The notes under the pieces are model-generated. The model was given only the letters and a program-made list of their open reading frames with translations, did no database searches and was not told where the DNA came from. The position numbers and the translations under genes are program-made. Below are positions 7,106 through 15,345 of a stretch of 32,078 nucleotides of DNA, piece by piece. The stretch comes from an uncultured Anaerolineae bacterium (lineage in GTDB: Bacteria > Chloroflexota > Anaerolineae > JACIWP01): NCBI GenBank assembly GCA_938049385.1, contig CALIBQ010000049.1, forward strand, positions 1 to 32,078, written 5' to 3'. The stretch's first letter is position 1. Each line of letters begins with the position of its first letter.

Positions 7106-8172
7106 GATCCCTGTCTCCGGTTGGCGTTCCCCTGCAGTACTTGCAGGAGCAGTTCGCCCCAATGCAGGCTCTCGTGGCGCAGTGCCCATAGCCCCCACAG
7201 GATGGGCGGCAGAGTCACGCTGAGATGCAGGAACAGGCTGTAGGCGAAAGCCGTCTGGCGCGGCACGTTATAGGCATCCAGCACCCAGACGGTGATGGAA
7301 TGGAATATGCCGACCTGGCCGGGGGTGATGTTAACCAGCCGGCCGGCGTGCAGAGCCACCAGCAGGAGCACCGCCGCCGTCCAGGGAAGCATTAGGCCGA
7401 AGGAGCGGAAGGCCAGCACGTTGGTGCCGGCGGCCACCAGCCAGATAAGCAGGGTCTGGAGCCAGGGGAGCCAGTGCACCGGAGAGGCATCGGCCAGCCG
7501 GCGAAGCCCTTCCTGGACCCGCGCCGGCCAGGCCGCGCTCCAGCGCGCTAACAGCCGGCCGAGCAGGCCGGCCAGCCACCCCCGCAGGCGCGCCGTGCGC
7601 AGGGCCAGCAGACCTATCAGCATGATACCGCCGCCGCTTCCGAGAGCGATTACAGCGCGCCGGCTGTCCAGCCCGCCCAGATGCGGGGAGAGCGGTAATA
7701 TCACGGCCATCAGCACCACCAGCATCAGCGCGTCCAGCGCCTTCTCCGCGATGACGCTCCCCAGCGCGCCGGCATAACCGGGGGACGAATGCCGGCCCAG
7801 CACGGCCCAGCGCGCCAGGTCGCCGGCGCGGCCAGGAAGCAAAGCATTAGCGAACTGCCCAATGACAATGCCGTTCAGGAACGGGCCCCGGCCGATAGAA
7901 GGATAGCCGCACAGTGCCCGCCAGCGCTCCGCCTTGAGGAAAATGGTCAGCAGGACGCTGAGAAGGGTCAGCAAAATGAAGAGGATGCTGGCCTGGCGGA
8001 AGGTCTCCTGCAGGGCGCGCCAATCGGTGCCCCAGCCGCTGGCGGCCAGCAGAACTGCCCCCACTAGGGGGCCGGCGGCCTGCATGGCGGTGCGCCGCCA
8101 GGAGGCGCGCAGGTTGGAGCGCTGGGCGGGGATATGGTTGGCGGAATCTGCTGTCTGTGGGGCACCGTCCAT
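7102..8172 (-). CDS. Flippase-like membrane protein of the LPG-synthase TM / UPF0104 family
   Basis: The protein has about eight membrane helices and the family features: an early LKAERWRALCGY after the second helix, IVIGQFANALLPGRAGDLARWAVLGRHS, SVIAEKALDALMLV, and NITPGQVGIFHSITVWVLDAYNV towards the end. Members are the membrane domain of MprF and stand-alone AglD/UPF0104 proteins, linked with lipid or lipid-linked sugar translocation and transfer. I prefer ATG 8172 (356 residues, GGTGA 5 nt upstream); GTG 8220 would add 16 poorly conserved residues. It is the first gene of the glycan operon and overlaps the glycosidase gene by four bases. A second member of the family lies at 29125-30150 beside ugd. 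The family call is firm; the transported lipid is unknown. Confidence 0.82.
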   Translation of the reverse strand: MDGAPQTADSANHIPAQRSNLRASWRRTAMQAAGPLVGAVLLAASGWGTDWRALQETFRQASILFILLTLLSVLLTIFLKAERWRALCGYPSIGRGPFLNGIVIGQFANALLPGRAGDLARWAVLGRHSSPGYAGALGSVIAEKALDALMLVVLMAVILPLSPHLGGLDSRRAVIALGSGGGIMLIGLLALRTARLRGWLAGLLGRLLARWSAAWPARVQEGLRRLADASPVHWLPWLQTLLIWLVAAGTNVLAFRSFGLMLPWTAAVLLLVALHAGRLVNITPGQVGIFHSITVWVLDAYNVPRQTAFAYSLFLHLSVTLPPILWGLWALRHESLHWGELLLQVLQGNANRRQGS

Positions 8173-8249
8173 GGGCCTCACCGATGGCGCCGGCCGTGCC
8201 GGCGAATGTTCCTGGCCCACCCTGGGGAATATACCGCATACTGGGAGCT

Positions 8250-8278
8250 ATTATATGCTGGCACAGTGTTGGTGTCAA
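8250..8278 (-). promoter_or_regulatory. Consensus promoter of the glycan operon
   Basis: On the minus strand TTGACA (8278-8273), exactly 17 nt and TATAAT (8255-8250) form a perfect consensus promoter. It should start near 8243, giving a leader of about 70 nt to ATG 8172 or about 23 nt to GTG 8220. The MITE-like element inserted at 8290 lies directly behind its -35 box. Confidence 0.88.
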
Positions 8279-8283
8279 ACCAT

Positions 8284-8494
8284 CTTGATGAGGGTGTAGA
8301 AAAGGTCCAAACATACAATCGTGGAAGAGCGACCTGGCGGCTGAAGCCACGGTAGCAACTGCGAAACCTGCGCAGGCTTCGCGAAGTCGGCGCAGGCCGA
8401 CTTCGCAGGCACAGCCGCAGTTTCAACTGCCAGGCGATGGGCCAATACCCGCAAATCGAATGACAATCTTGACTTTTTCCACACTCTCCTTGAT
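8284..8494. mobile_element. MITE-like non-autonomous element with 6-bp target-site duplication
   Basis: The element proper spans 8290-8488 (199 bp). Its left end GAGGGTGTAGAAAAGGTC (8290-8307) and the reverse complement of its right end, GAGAGTGTGGAAAAAGTC (8471-8488), form an 18-bp terminal inverted repeat with three mismatches. Both ends are directly bordered by CTTGAT (8284-8289 and 8489-8494), a clean 6-bp target duplication. The inside has no ORF but holds palindromic modules, including a GAAACCTGCGCAGGCTTC near 8363-8380 and a GAAGTCGG...CCGACTTC stem just after it. Related copies occur at 15079-15262, 30582-30704 and 32000 to the window end. The structure suggests mobilisation in trans by a DDE transposase elsewhere in the genome. 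The insertion separates two divergent promoters without disrupting either. Confidence 0.82.
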
Positions 8495-8515
8495 CGAGGG
8501 CGCTCCAATAAGGCA

Positions 8516-8544
8516 TTGTCAGAAGCGCCCAGGCAGGGTATAAT
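8516..8544 (+). promoter_or_regulatory. Promoter of the alcohol dehydrogenase gene
   Basis: TTGTCA (8516-8521), 17 nt and TATAAT (8539-8544) match the consensus at 11 of 12 positions. The expected leader is about 35 nt and includes AAGGAG ahead of the ATG. Confidence 0.85.
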
Positions 8545-8586
8545 GACTCCTGTTCCACATCGTGCACGGACCGACAAGGAGCGCAC

Positions 8587-9747
8587 ATGGAATTCACCCT
8601 CTATTCACCGGTCAAGCTTATTTTCGGCCGGCCTGTCGCCCAGGCACTGCCCGAAGCCCTGGCAGAGCTGGGTGTCCGCCGCGTCCTGCTGGTGAGCGAC
8701 GCCGGCTTGGAAAAAACCGGCCTGGTGGACCAAGCGCGCGGCATCCTGTCGGCCGCCGGCTATGTGGTGCAGACCTTCGCGGAGGTCCGCTCCAACCCTA
8801 CTACCCAGGATGTCGAACGAGCGCTGAAAGCGGCAGAGAGCGCCGGCGCAGAGGCACTCGTCGCCCTGGGCGGGGGAAGCGTGATTGACGTGGCGAAGGC
8901 GGCCGGCCTGCTGATGGCCAACGGCGGCCGCTACCGCGATTATCAATGGGACGGCCGGCCCATCACCCGCCCCATCACACCGCTCATCGCCATCCCCACG
9001 ACCGCCGGCACCGGCAGTGAGATGACGCGCACCACCGTCATCGAGGATGAGGAGACACGCTTCAAAAAGGGGGTGGTCAGCCCATATCTCTACCCACGCG
9101 CCGCCGTGCTCGACCCTGCGCTGACCACCAGTCTCCCGCCGCGCCTGACCGCGGCCGTGGGCGCCGATGTGCTGGGCCATGCTGTGGAGGCCTACGTGGG
9201 CCGGCGCGCCAACCCCATTACCGACGCGCTGGCCATCATGGCCATACAGCGGGCTTGGCGGTATCTCCCCCGCGCTGTGCATGAAGGTCATGACCTGGAA
9301 GCACGGAGCGAGATGCTGTTGGCCAGCGCGCTCGCCGGCTGGGCCTTTGACCAGAGCGGCCTGGGCATTGTCCATGCGCTGGCCGGTCCACTGGCCGCCC
9401 GCTACGGACTGCATCACGGGCTGTGCATCGGGCTACTGCTCCCTTACGGGCTGGCTTTCAACCTGTCGGCCCTGGGCGAAAAGCGCGCCGGCTTGCTGGA
9501 TGCGCTGGGCTTACCGCAGGAAATGCCGGACGAACAAGTGGTAGAGCTGATGCGCGGCTGGCTGGCCGGCTTGGGAATTCCCTCCACCCTGCGAGAGCTG
9601 GACATCCCATCACCCACGGCGGAGGAACTCCATGCCATGGGGGAAGAAGCAAGCCGCATGGCCATGATGCCCAACAACCCCCGCCCGGCCTCGCCGGAGG
9701 ACTGCCGGCACATCCTGGAACAAGCGGCCGGCGCGCCGGCGTCATAG
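8587..9747 (+). CDS. Iron-containing alcohol dehydrogenase (group III)
   Basis: The 386-residue protein follows AAGGAG with a 5-nt spacing. Length and motifs match the Fe-ADH family: the NAD(P)-binding loop GGGSVID (95-101), IPTTAGTGSEMT (136-147), and the metal ligands Asp194, His198 (GADVLGHAVEAYV), His263 (GIVHALAGPL) and His277 (YGLHHGLC). The usual GMDALTHAIEA is here GADVLGHAVEA, with both ligands kept. Such cytoplasmic enzymes interconvert alcohols and aldehydes with NAD(P)H; substrate specificity cannot be read from sequence. It is probably a single-gene unit with its own strong promoter, and repeat-rich DNA follows the stop. Confidence 0.93.
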   Translation: MEFTLYSPVKLIFGRPVAQALPEALAELGVRRVLLVSDAGLEKTGLVDQARGILSAAGYVVQTFAEVRSNPTTQDVERALKAAESAGAEALVALGGGSVIDVAKAAGLLMANGGRYRDYQWDGRPITRPITPLIAIPTTAGTGSEMTRTTVIEDEETRFKKGVVSPYLYPRAAVLDPALTTSLPPRLTAAVGADVLGHAVEAYVGRRANPITDALAIMAIQRAWRYLPRAVHEGHDLEARSEMLLASALAGWAFDQSGLGIVHALAGPLAARYGLHHGLCIGLLLPYGLAFNLSALGEKRAGLLDALGLPQEMPDEQVVELMRGWLAGLGIPSTLRELDIPSPTAEELHAMGEEASRMAMMPNNPRPASPEDCRHILEQAAGAPAS

Positions 9748-10020
9748 GATTTGGGCACCCCGCCTGACGCTGAAGCACCAGGCTCATGAACCTGTTGCTT
9801 CAGCACCAGGCTTATGATATCAAGCCTCGCCGAGGCTTCGCTTCGTGGGTCGGCCTACAGCTCGCGGGTCCATGCGTACGAGAAGCGGCAGCACTGTCCA
9901 GCCTCAATGAGCGCCTGAGGCGACAGACTTGCTGCCAAAGTAAAATTCGGAACTGAAATGTCTGGCGAGGAGAGCAAACGGTATCAACACCCAAGGGGCG
10001 ATACTGAAAGGGCGGTAGCG
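9748..10020. repeat. Palindrome-rich spacer between the ADH and subtilase genes
   Basis: The 273-nt gap holds no gene. A 14-bp inverted repeat with one mismatch (GCTGAAGCACCAGG at 9769-9782 and CCTGTTGCTTCAGC at 9791-9804, 8-nt loop) lies 22 nt after the ADH stop. It is followed at 9822-9838 by AAGCCTCGCCGAGGCTT. The second palindrome is of the same GAAGCC/GGCTTC class as the other interspersed repeats of the window. The first hairpin could stop transcription but lacks a T run. No good promoter for the subtilase was found; a TAAAAT at 9940-9945 has no fitting -35 box. Confidence 0.6.
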
Positions 10021-12189
10021 ATGCGAAATCCTGCCGGATGGTATGCTCGTCTGGCGATGGCTGTTCTGGTTGCCGCCGGCACACTGGCTTTGCTGGCCTG
10101 GCTGGGCGGCATTAGGATGCTGCCCGCTGTCGCGCAGGAGCCGGCGCCGGCTTACGTGCCGGGTGAGATCATTGCCAAGCTCCGCGCGCCGACCGTGAAG
10201 CGTGACGTGACATTCATGCTGGCGGAGAAGGGAATCCAGCCGGTGCAGTCCATCCCCGACCTCGCCCTTTCCCGACTGCGCGCCCCCGCCGGCCGGGAGC
10301 AAGAGCTGGCTCGCTGGCTGGTAGAGAGCGGTCTGGCGGAGTACGCCGCGCCCAATTATTACGCCTACGCCGCCGGCATCCCCAATGACCCGTACTGGCC
10401 CCTGCAGTGGAACATGACGCTTATCAACGCGCCGGCCGGCTGGGATATCATCACCGGCACCCCTGCCATCACCATCGCGGTGCTGGACACCGGCGTGGAC
10501 CTTGACCATCCGGACCTAGCCGGCCGGCTGGTGGCCGGCTGGGATTATGTCAACAGCGACCCCTACCCCGACGATGACAACGGTCATGGGACCCATGTCG
10601 CCGGCATTATCGGCGCACTGGCCAACAACAGCATTGGCGTGGCCGGCGTGGACTGGCAGGCCCGGCTGATGCCCATCAAGGTGCTGAACGCCAGCGGTGT
10701 GGGCACCTACTTCAACATCATTGACGGCATCCGCTATGCGGCCAATGTGGCGAAAGTCATCAACCTGAGCCTGGTGGGCTGGGATGATTACCAGGGTCTG
10801 CATGATGCGGTCATTTATGCCGTTAACCGCGGCTGTCTGGTAGTAACAGCCGCCGGCAACTGCGGTGATGGGGGCGCCGGCTGTCCGGGGGTCAATCCCA
10901 TTGCCTATCCGGCGGCCTACACCGAGACTATCGCGGTGGCCGCGACCACCCGACAGGAGGGGCGGGCCTCCTATTCGGGATATCAGCCCTATGTGAACCT
11001 GGCCGCGCCGGGCGGCGACGCCGGCAGTCCTGTCTGGTCCACCGTACCCAACAATACCTACGGCGCCCGCAGTGGCACTTCCATGGCGGCGGCGCACGTC
11101 TCAGGCCTGGCCGGCCTCCTGTGGTCACTGAATCCATCTTTCTCCTCTGCGCAGGTTTGGCAGATCATGCGGGACAGCGCCCGCAAAATCGGCCCATATC
11201 CCTATGTGGATGGGCGGAATGATTACTTCGGCTACGGCTTGATCGACATCGCTGGGGCCCTGCAGTCCGCCGCGCCGACGCTGGAGGTTCAGCCGGCCGG
11301 CGTCTCGTTCCTAGCCGGCGGAAACCGCCCCGCCCCCTCTGCCCAGGTCACCCTGCGCAACGCCAGCCCATACCTGCCCCTGGAATGGCAGGCGTCCATC
11401 ATCCAAGGGACAGCATGGTTTCGGATCAGCGGTACCGCCGGCGGCCGGCTGGCACCCCGCGAAAGCGTTACGCTGACGGTTCAGCCGCTCACAGCCAGCA
11501 TGACGCCCGGAACCTATATCGGAACATTGATGATCTCCAGCCCAACGACTGCCGTGCAGAACAGCCCCGTCAGCATTCCCCTGACCGCCATGTACGTCGC
11601 CCAGCTCCGCACCGCCTTTCTGCCGGTGCAGGCGCTGAATGCCGGCGGTGCGTATGGGTACGAATGGCTGGATGCGCGGAGCGGTGGTATCGCCCTGACC
11701 CTGCCGGACGATGGCTCAGCGGCGGTCAATCTGCCGTTCGCCTTCCCCTTTTACGGCCGCACGTATACCCGTTTATGGGTCTCCTCCAACGGCTATGTGA
11801 GCTTCGGCGCGGGATACGAACCGGCACCCACCAATAGCTGTCTGCCCAATTCCGCGCCGCCAAACAATGCCATCTACGCCTTCTGGGACGACCTGGACCC
11901 ATCGCTGATCGGGGGAGTGTTCGTCAAGGCGTTCGGGGCAGACACTTTCGTGATTGAGTGGTATCAAGTGCCGCACGCGGGGAAAAGCGGCACAGCCGCC
12001 GGCCGCGAGACCTTCCAGATCGTCCTGCAAAAGGACGGGGGCATCAAACTGCAGTATCAGAGCATTGCCGATGCGGGTTCGGCGACCATCGGCGTGGAGA
12101 ATGCCGGCGGCACGAGCGGGGTCCAGCTTTGGTGCAACGGCGCCGGCCAGGCTCCCCGTGCGCCAGGGGTCTTCTGGCTGAAGCCGTAG
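10021..12189 (+). CDS. Secreted subtilisin-like serine protease (S8) with C-terminal beta domains
   Basis: With ATG 10021 (AGGGCGG upstream) the protein has 722 residues; ATG 9958 in the same frame would add 21 residues ahead of the signal peptide. Residues 1-39 form a signal peptide ending near PAVAQ. An inhibitor/chaperone-like prodomain (about 45-119, starting YVPGEIIAKL) resembles that of fervidolysin-type subtilases. The protease domain runs from about 125 to 415 with Asp156 (AVLDTGVDLDHPD), His189 (GHGTHVAG), oxyanion Asn280 (VTAAGN) and Ser354 (SGTSMAAAH), so it should be active. Next comes a beta domain (about 420-530, with ARVTLRNAS-type wording) and a C-terminal nidogen-like domain with FPFYGRTYTRLWVSSNGYVSFG and FWDDLDP. 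No membrane or wall anchor is seen, so a free extracellular protease is likely. It converges with a minus-strand gene 7 nt away. Confidence 0.93.
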   Translation: MRNPAGWYARLAMAVLVAAGTLALLAWLGGIRMLPAVAQEPAPAYVPGEIIAKLRAPTVKRDVTFMLAEKGIQPVQSIPDLALSRLRAPAGREQELARWLVESGLAEYAAPNYYAYAAGIPNDPYWPLQWNMTLINAPAGWDIITGTPAITIAVLDTGVDLDHPDLAGRLVAGWDYVNSDPYPDDDNGHGTHVAGIIGALANNSIGVAGVDWQARLMPIKVLNASGVGTYFNIIDGIRYAANVAKVINLSLVGWDDYQGLHDAVIYAVNRGCLVVTAAGNCGDGGAGCPGVNPIAYPAAYTETIAVAATTRQEGRASYSGYQPYVNLAAPGGDAGSPVWSTVPNNTYGARSGTSMAAAHVSGLAGLLWSLNPSFSSAQVWQIMRDSARKIGPYPYVDGRNDYFGYGLIDIAGALQSAAPTLEVQPAGVSFLAGGNRPAPSAQVTLRNASPYLPLEWQASIIQGTAWFRISGTAGGRLAPRESVTLTVQPLTASMTPGTYIGTLMISSPTTAVQNSPVSIPLTAMYVAQLRTAFLPVQALNAGGAYGYEWLDARSGGIALTLPDDGSAAVNLPFAFPFYGRTYTRLWVSSNGYVSFGAGYEPAPTNSCLPNSAPPNNAIYAFWDDLDPSLIGGVFVKAFGADTFVIEWYQVPHAGKSGTAAGRETFQIVLQKDGGIKLQYQSIADAGSATIGVENAGGTSGVQLWCNGAGQAPRAPGVFWLKP

Positions 12190-12196
12190 CCCTGCC

Positions 12197-12400
12197 CTAT
12201 TCCCAGTAGATGATCCAGACGCAGGCGCCGGCCAGCAGAACGGTGGAAACTGCCATTACCAACCGTTGGACCGGCGTCACGGACAGGTCCCGCGTCGCCC
12301 AGAAGAACACGGCCAGCATGCCGGCCGAAAGCACGGCCCAGGACGACAGACGGGGATAGCGTTCCCAAAAGCGCCGCAACTGCTCCAGCACACCGCGCAT
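12197..12400 (-). CDS. Small membrane protein with two TM helices, unknown function
   Basis: This 67-residue ORF starts one base after the coaE stop, with AAGGG five nt before the ATG. It has two hydrophobic segments (about 19-35 and 45-65) joined by a short charged loop, and a basic N-terminus (RRFWERYPR). I do not recognise the family. Its position as the last gene of the ABC-F/coaE operon and its ribosome binding site argue that it is translated. Its end lies 7 nt from the convergent subtilase stop. Confidence 0.6.
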   Translation of the reverse strand: MRGVLEQLRRFWERYPRLSSWAVLSAGMLAVFFWATRDLSVTPVQRLVMAVSTVLLAGACVWIIYWE

Positions 12401-12401
12401 C

Positions 12402-13028
12402 TTATCCCTTCTCCCCCGATGTTTGCTGGCGCGCCTTCCACACCGGCAGGGCGTTCCAAGCGTCCATCACCTGCCGGCGCGTCTCTTCCAGGTCGCCGGA
12501 ATTGTCAATCACCACGTCGGCGGCGGCGCGCTTCTCCGCCTGTGGAGTCTGCGTGGCCAACCGGCGGCGCGCTTCCTCCGCGCTGATGCCGCGGCCGGCG
12601 GCCAAGCGCGCCATGCAGACCTCCTCCGGCGCATCCACGACCCAGACCGCATCGCACAGCTCACGCGCCATGCCGGCCTCCAGCAGTTTGATGGCCTCCA
12701 CGACCACCACCGGCACCGTTGTGCCGGCGATTTCCTCCCGCACACGCGCTATAACGGCGGGGTGGACGATTTCCTCCAGCCGGCGCAGGGCCGCCGGGTC
12801 GGGAAAGACCCGCCGCGCCAGCGCGGCGCGATCCAGCTCGCCGTCCGGCCCCAGCACGTCCCGACCGAATGCCTCCACGATGGCGTCAAAGGCCGGCTCG
12901 CCCCGCCGCATCACCTGGCGCGTGATGGCGTCCGCGTCAATGACGTGTGCCCCCAGCTCACGGAGCATTCGCAGGACGGTGCTTTTGCCCGTGCCGATGT
13001 TGCCGGTCAGCCCGATGACGTACTTCAT
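12402..13028 (-). CDS. coaE: Dephospho-CoA kinase
   Basis: The 208-residue protein begins at ATG 13028, overlapping the ABC-F stop (ATGA). It catalyses the last step of CoA synthesis, ATP-dependent phosphorylation of the 3'-hydroxyl of dephospho-CoA, in the cytoplasm. Visible motifs are the P-loop GLTGNIGTGKS (7-16), the HVIDAD strand with Asp31 and Asp33, RRLEEIVHPAV in the CoA-binding lid region, and VVVEAIKLLEAG. VEAIKLLEAG replaces the more usual V.D.PLLFE wording, a variant known from other Chloroflexota-like sequences as far as I recall. Length is normal for the family. It sits between a translation-type ATPase and a small membrane protein. Confidence 0.93.
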   Translation of the reverse strand: MKYVIGLTGNIGTGKSTVLRMLRELGAHVIDADAITRQVMRRGEPAFDAIVEAFGRDVLGPDGELDRAALARRVFPDPAALRRLEEIVHPAVIARVREEIAGTTVPVVVVEAIKLLEAGMARELCDAVWVVDAPEEVCMARLAAGRGISAEEARRRLATQTPQAEKRAAADVVIDNSGDLEETRRQVMDAWNALPVWKARQQTSGEKG

Positions 13029-14923
13029 GCCAGTTCCGCCCACTCCTCCAGCACCTGGTCCAAGCGCGCTTTCAGCTCCTGGTACTCCTGCCCGAGACGG
13101 TACAGCTCCTCCACCTGGCCGGCCAGGCTGGCCGCCTCCAGGCGCCTTTCCAGCAGATGGATCTGCTCCTCCAGGGCTTGCGCCTCGGCCTCCAGCGCAT
13201 TGGCGCGCTCCTGGCGCCGGCGGGCTTCCAACTGCTGTCGGCGTTGGGCACGGCGTTGAGCTTCCCGCTCATCCTGCCCGGGGCGCGCGGCCGGCTCTTT
13301 GCCGGCGGGAGACTGCAGGAGCTGACGTGCCTGCCGGCTCTCCAGATACTCGCTGTAAGTGCCCTGGAACACCTGCAGAGTGCTGTCCTGGATGACCCAA
13401 ACCTGCGTGGCCAGGTTATCCACCAGGGCGCGGTCATGGGTCACCAGCAGAAGGGTACCTGGGAAATGTTCCAGCGCCTGCTCTAACTGCTCCTGGGCAT
13501 CCAGGTCCAGGTGATTGGTCGGCTCATCCAGCACCAACAGGTTGGCGCCGGCAAGCATGAGCTTGGCCAAGGCCACGCGGCTCCGTTCCCCGCCGCTGAG
13601 CTGTCCCACGCGCTTGTACACCTCGTCGCCGGAGAAGAGCATCTGCCCCAGCAGGTCCCGCGCCCGCTGGAGCGTGATATCGGCAGTGGAAATCAGCTCT
13701 TCCAACAGGGTGCGTTCGGGATTCAGGCCGGCATGTGCCTGGGCCAGATAGCCGATGCGCACATTGGCCCCGAGGAGCACCTCGCCGGCCAGCGGAGGAT
13801 GCTCCCCCACGATGGTGCGCACCAGGGTCGTCTTGCCGGCGCCGTTAGGGCCCAGGATGGCCACCCGCTCCCCGCGCTGGACCACCACATCCGGACAGTG
13901 GAGCAGTTCGGTGCGCGGCGGGCCGGCAAACCCGACCCGCAGACCGCGCAGTTGGAGGACGATATCCCCGCTCCGCAGTTCGGTGTGCAGGGGGAGATGA
14001 AGCCGTCGAAGCTCCGCCGGCGCGTCCACCCGCTCGAGCCGTTCCAGCCGGCGCAGACGGCCGCGTGCCTCACGTGCCCGCTGGCCGGCCTTATAGCGCT
14101 GGATGAAGGCCTCGGTGCGGGCAATCAGCTCCTGCTGGGCCTCGAACTCCGCCTGCCGGCGGGCCAAGCGCTCGGCCCGCTGGACCATGTAGCGCGAGTA
14201 GTTGCCGTCATAAGTCTCCAGCCGGCCGAAAGACAGCTCCCACATGCGTGTGACCAGCCGGTCCAGCAGGCGCCGGTCGTGGGCGACGATGATGAAACTG
14301 CCCTTCCACTGCTGAAGATGATCCTCGAGCCATTCGACGCCGGCCAAATCTAAGTGATTGGTCGGCTCGTCCAGCAGGAGCAAGTTCGGCTCTTCCAGCA
14401 AGTAGCGAGCCAGCAGGGCGCGCGTGCGCTGGCCGCCGCTGAGCTGGGCGATGGGCCGGCTGAAATCCTGGCGCGAGAAGCCGAGGCCGAGCAGTACAGC
14501 GCTGATGCGGGCTTCATAGGTGAAACCGCCGGCGCTCTCGAAACGGGCCTGCAGTGCGCCGTACTCCTCCAGCAGGTCTGCCGGGCAATCCGGCCGGCCC
14601 AGCTCCGCCTCAATTTGGCGCAGGCGTAGTTGGACAGCGCGCAGTTCAGCGAACGCCTCCTGCATGGCATCATACAGCGGCTGATCGACCTGCCAATCCG
14701 CCAGTTGGGGCAGATAGGCAGTGCGCAGGTCCAGGGCGCGCAGTACGCGGCCGGCGGTCGGCTCCTCCTGGCCGGCGATAATGCGCAAAAGGGTGCTTTT
14801 GCCGGCGCCGTTGGGACCGACAAGCCCGATGCGGTCACCCCGGCTGATTTGGGCGCGCAGACCGGCGAAAATCTCCTTTGCCCCGTAATATTTCCCGATA
14901 TCTTCCAGCGTGACGATGGACAT
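13025..14923 (-). CDS. ABC-F family ATPase (ribosome-associated type)
   Basis: The 632-residue protein has two ABC domains and no membrane segment. Domain 1 has Walker A GPNGAGKST (36-44), LSGGQ (161-165) and DEPTNHLD (185-192). A linker with many Arg/Glu (about 240-300, the P-site tRNA interaction motif region) follows. Domain 2 has Walker A GPNGAGKTT (358-366), LSGGE (442-446) and a second DEPTNHLD. A C-terminal coiled coil of about 80 residues ends the protein. ABC-F proteins bind the ribosomal E site and rescue or regulate translation, and some give antibiotic protection; which applies here cannot be told. ATG 14923 gives the usual MSIVTLEDIGKYYG start. There is no ribosome binding site, and the -10 box ends only 6 nt before the ATG, so the mRNA may be leaderless. 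Confidence 0.92.
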   Translation of the reverse strand: MSIVTLEDIGKYYGAKEIFAGLRAQISRGDRIGLVGPNGAGKSTLLRIIAGQEEPTAGRVLRALDLRTAYLPQLADWQVDQPLYDAMQEAFAELRAVQLRLRQIEAELGRPDCPADLLEEYGALQARFESAGGFTYEARISAVLLGLGFSRQDFSRPIAQLSGGQRTRALLARYLLEEPNLLLLDEPTNHLDLAGVEWLEDHLQQWKGSFIIVAHDRRLLDRLVTRMWELSFGRLETYDGNYSRYMVQRAERLARRQAEFEAQQELIARTEAFIQRYKAGQRAREARGRLRRLERLERVDAPAELRRLHLPLHTELRSGDIVLQLRGLRVGFAGPPRTELLHCPDVVVQRGERVAILGPNGAGKTTLVRTIVGEHPPLAGEVLLGANVRIGYLAQAHAGLNPERTLLEELISTADITLQRARDLLGQMLFSGDEVYKRVGQLSGGERSRVALAKLMLAGANLLVLDEPTNHLDLDAQEQLEQALEHFPGTLLLVTHDRALVDNLATQVWVIQDSTLQVFQGTYSEYLESRQARQLLQSPAGKEPAARPGQDEREAQRRAQRRQQLEARRRQERANALEAEAQALEEQIHLLERRLEAASLAGQVEELYRLGQEYQELKARLDQVLEEWAELA

Positions 14924-14929
14924 AGCCGT

Positions 14930-14935
14930 ATTATA
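14930..14935 (-). promoter_or_regulatory. -10 element of the ABC-F operon, probably giving a leaderless mRNA
   Basis: TATAAT on the minus strand (14935-14930) is separated from the ATG by six bases. With usual spacing, transcription would begin at or next to the A of the start codon. No clear -35 hexamer is seen 16-18 nt upstream. Confidence 0.55.
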
Positions 14936-15078
14936 GCACAGGGCAGGACAGGCGCCGAAAAACGCTGGCCCCAAAGAAATGAAGTACAGCGGTGCTGTGC
15001 CCCGGCAACGGTGACAGCCACTTGCTATTGGGCGCGCTTGACTTGGCCCAGGAGGTCGGTCGCGCTTGTCGGAAGTTC

Positions 15079-15262
15079 GCCGGCGGCTGAAGCCGCCGGC
15101 TCAAGAAACGAAGCCCCTATAGGGCTTGGAACCGTGAGCGAAGCGGCCGGCGGCTGAAGCCACGGCAACAACTGCGAAGCCTGCGCAGGCTTTGCGAAGT
15201 CGGCCCTCGCCGACTTCGCAAACACGGCCGCCGTTTCAACTGCCGGGTTTTTCCACACCCTC
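15079..15262. repeat. Interspersed palindromic repeat, partial or composite copy of the MITE-like family
   Basis: The right end (TTTTTCCACACCCTC, ending at 15262) matches the terminal repeat of the element at 8290-8488. The core (GCGGCTGAAGCCAC, then GAAGCCTGCGCAGGCTTTG, then a GAAGTCGG/CCGACTTC stem, then CGTTTCAACTGCC) is collinear with it. The left terminal repeat is missing. Instead there is a perfect 10-bp palindrome (GCCGGCGGCT/AGCCGCCGGC, 15079-15100) and an AAGCCC/GGGCTT palindrome (15111-15127). It thus looks like a decayed or composite copy. It fills much of the 413-nt gap between the ABC-F and MFS genes; no gene is seen there. Confidence 0.7.
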
Positions 15263-15274
15263 ACTGGATTGGTT

Positions 15275-15303
15275 TTGCTTCTTCTCCGTAAAAATGCTAC
15301 AAT
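15275..15303 (+). promoter_or_regulatory. Promoter of the MFS-to-lpd gene cluster
   Basis: TTGCTT (15275-15280), 17 nt and TACAAT (15298-15303) lie about 40 nt before the MFS start. The -10 box matches 5 of 6 and the -35 box 3 of 6. The nearby MITE-like right end stops 13 bp upstream. Confidence 0.55.
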
Positions 15304-15345
15304 TGCCGTTTATGAAATTACGCTCATCGTGAGGATATGCAACGT

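Noticed and set aside
9769-9804. Intrinsic terminator after the alcohol dehydrogenase gene
   Set aside because: The stem is long but no T-rich run follows, and the sequence belongs to the repeat-rich spacer. I list it as a repeat.
13511-14353. A 280-codon open frame on the plus strand inside the ABC-F gene
   Set aside because: It is a shadow of the ATPase gene, whose motifs are fully intact on the other strand.
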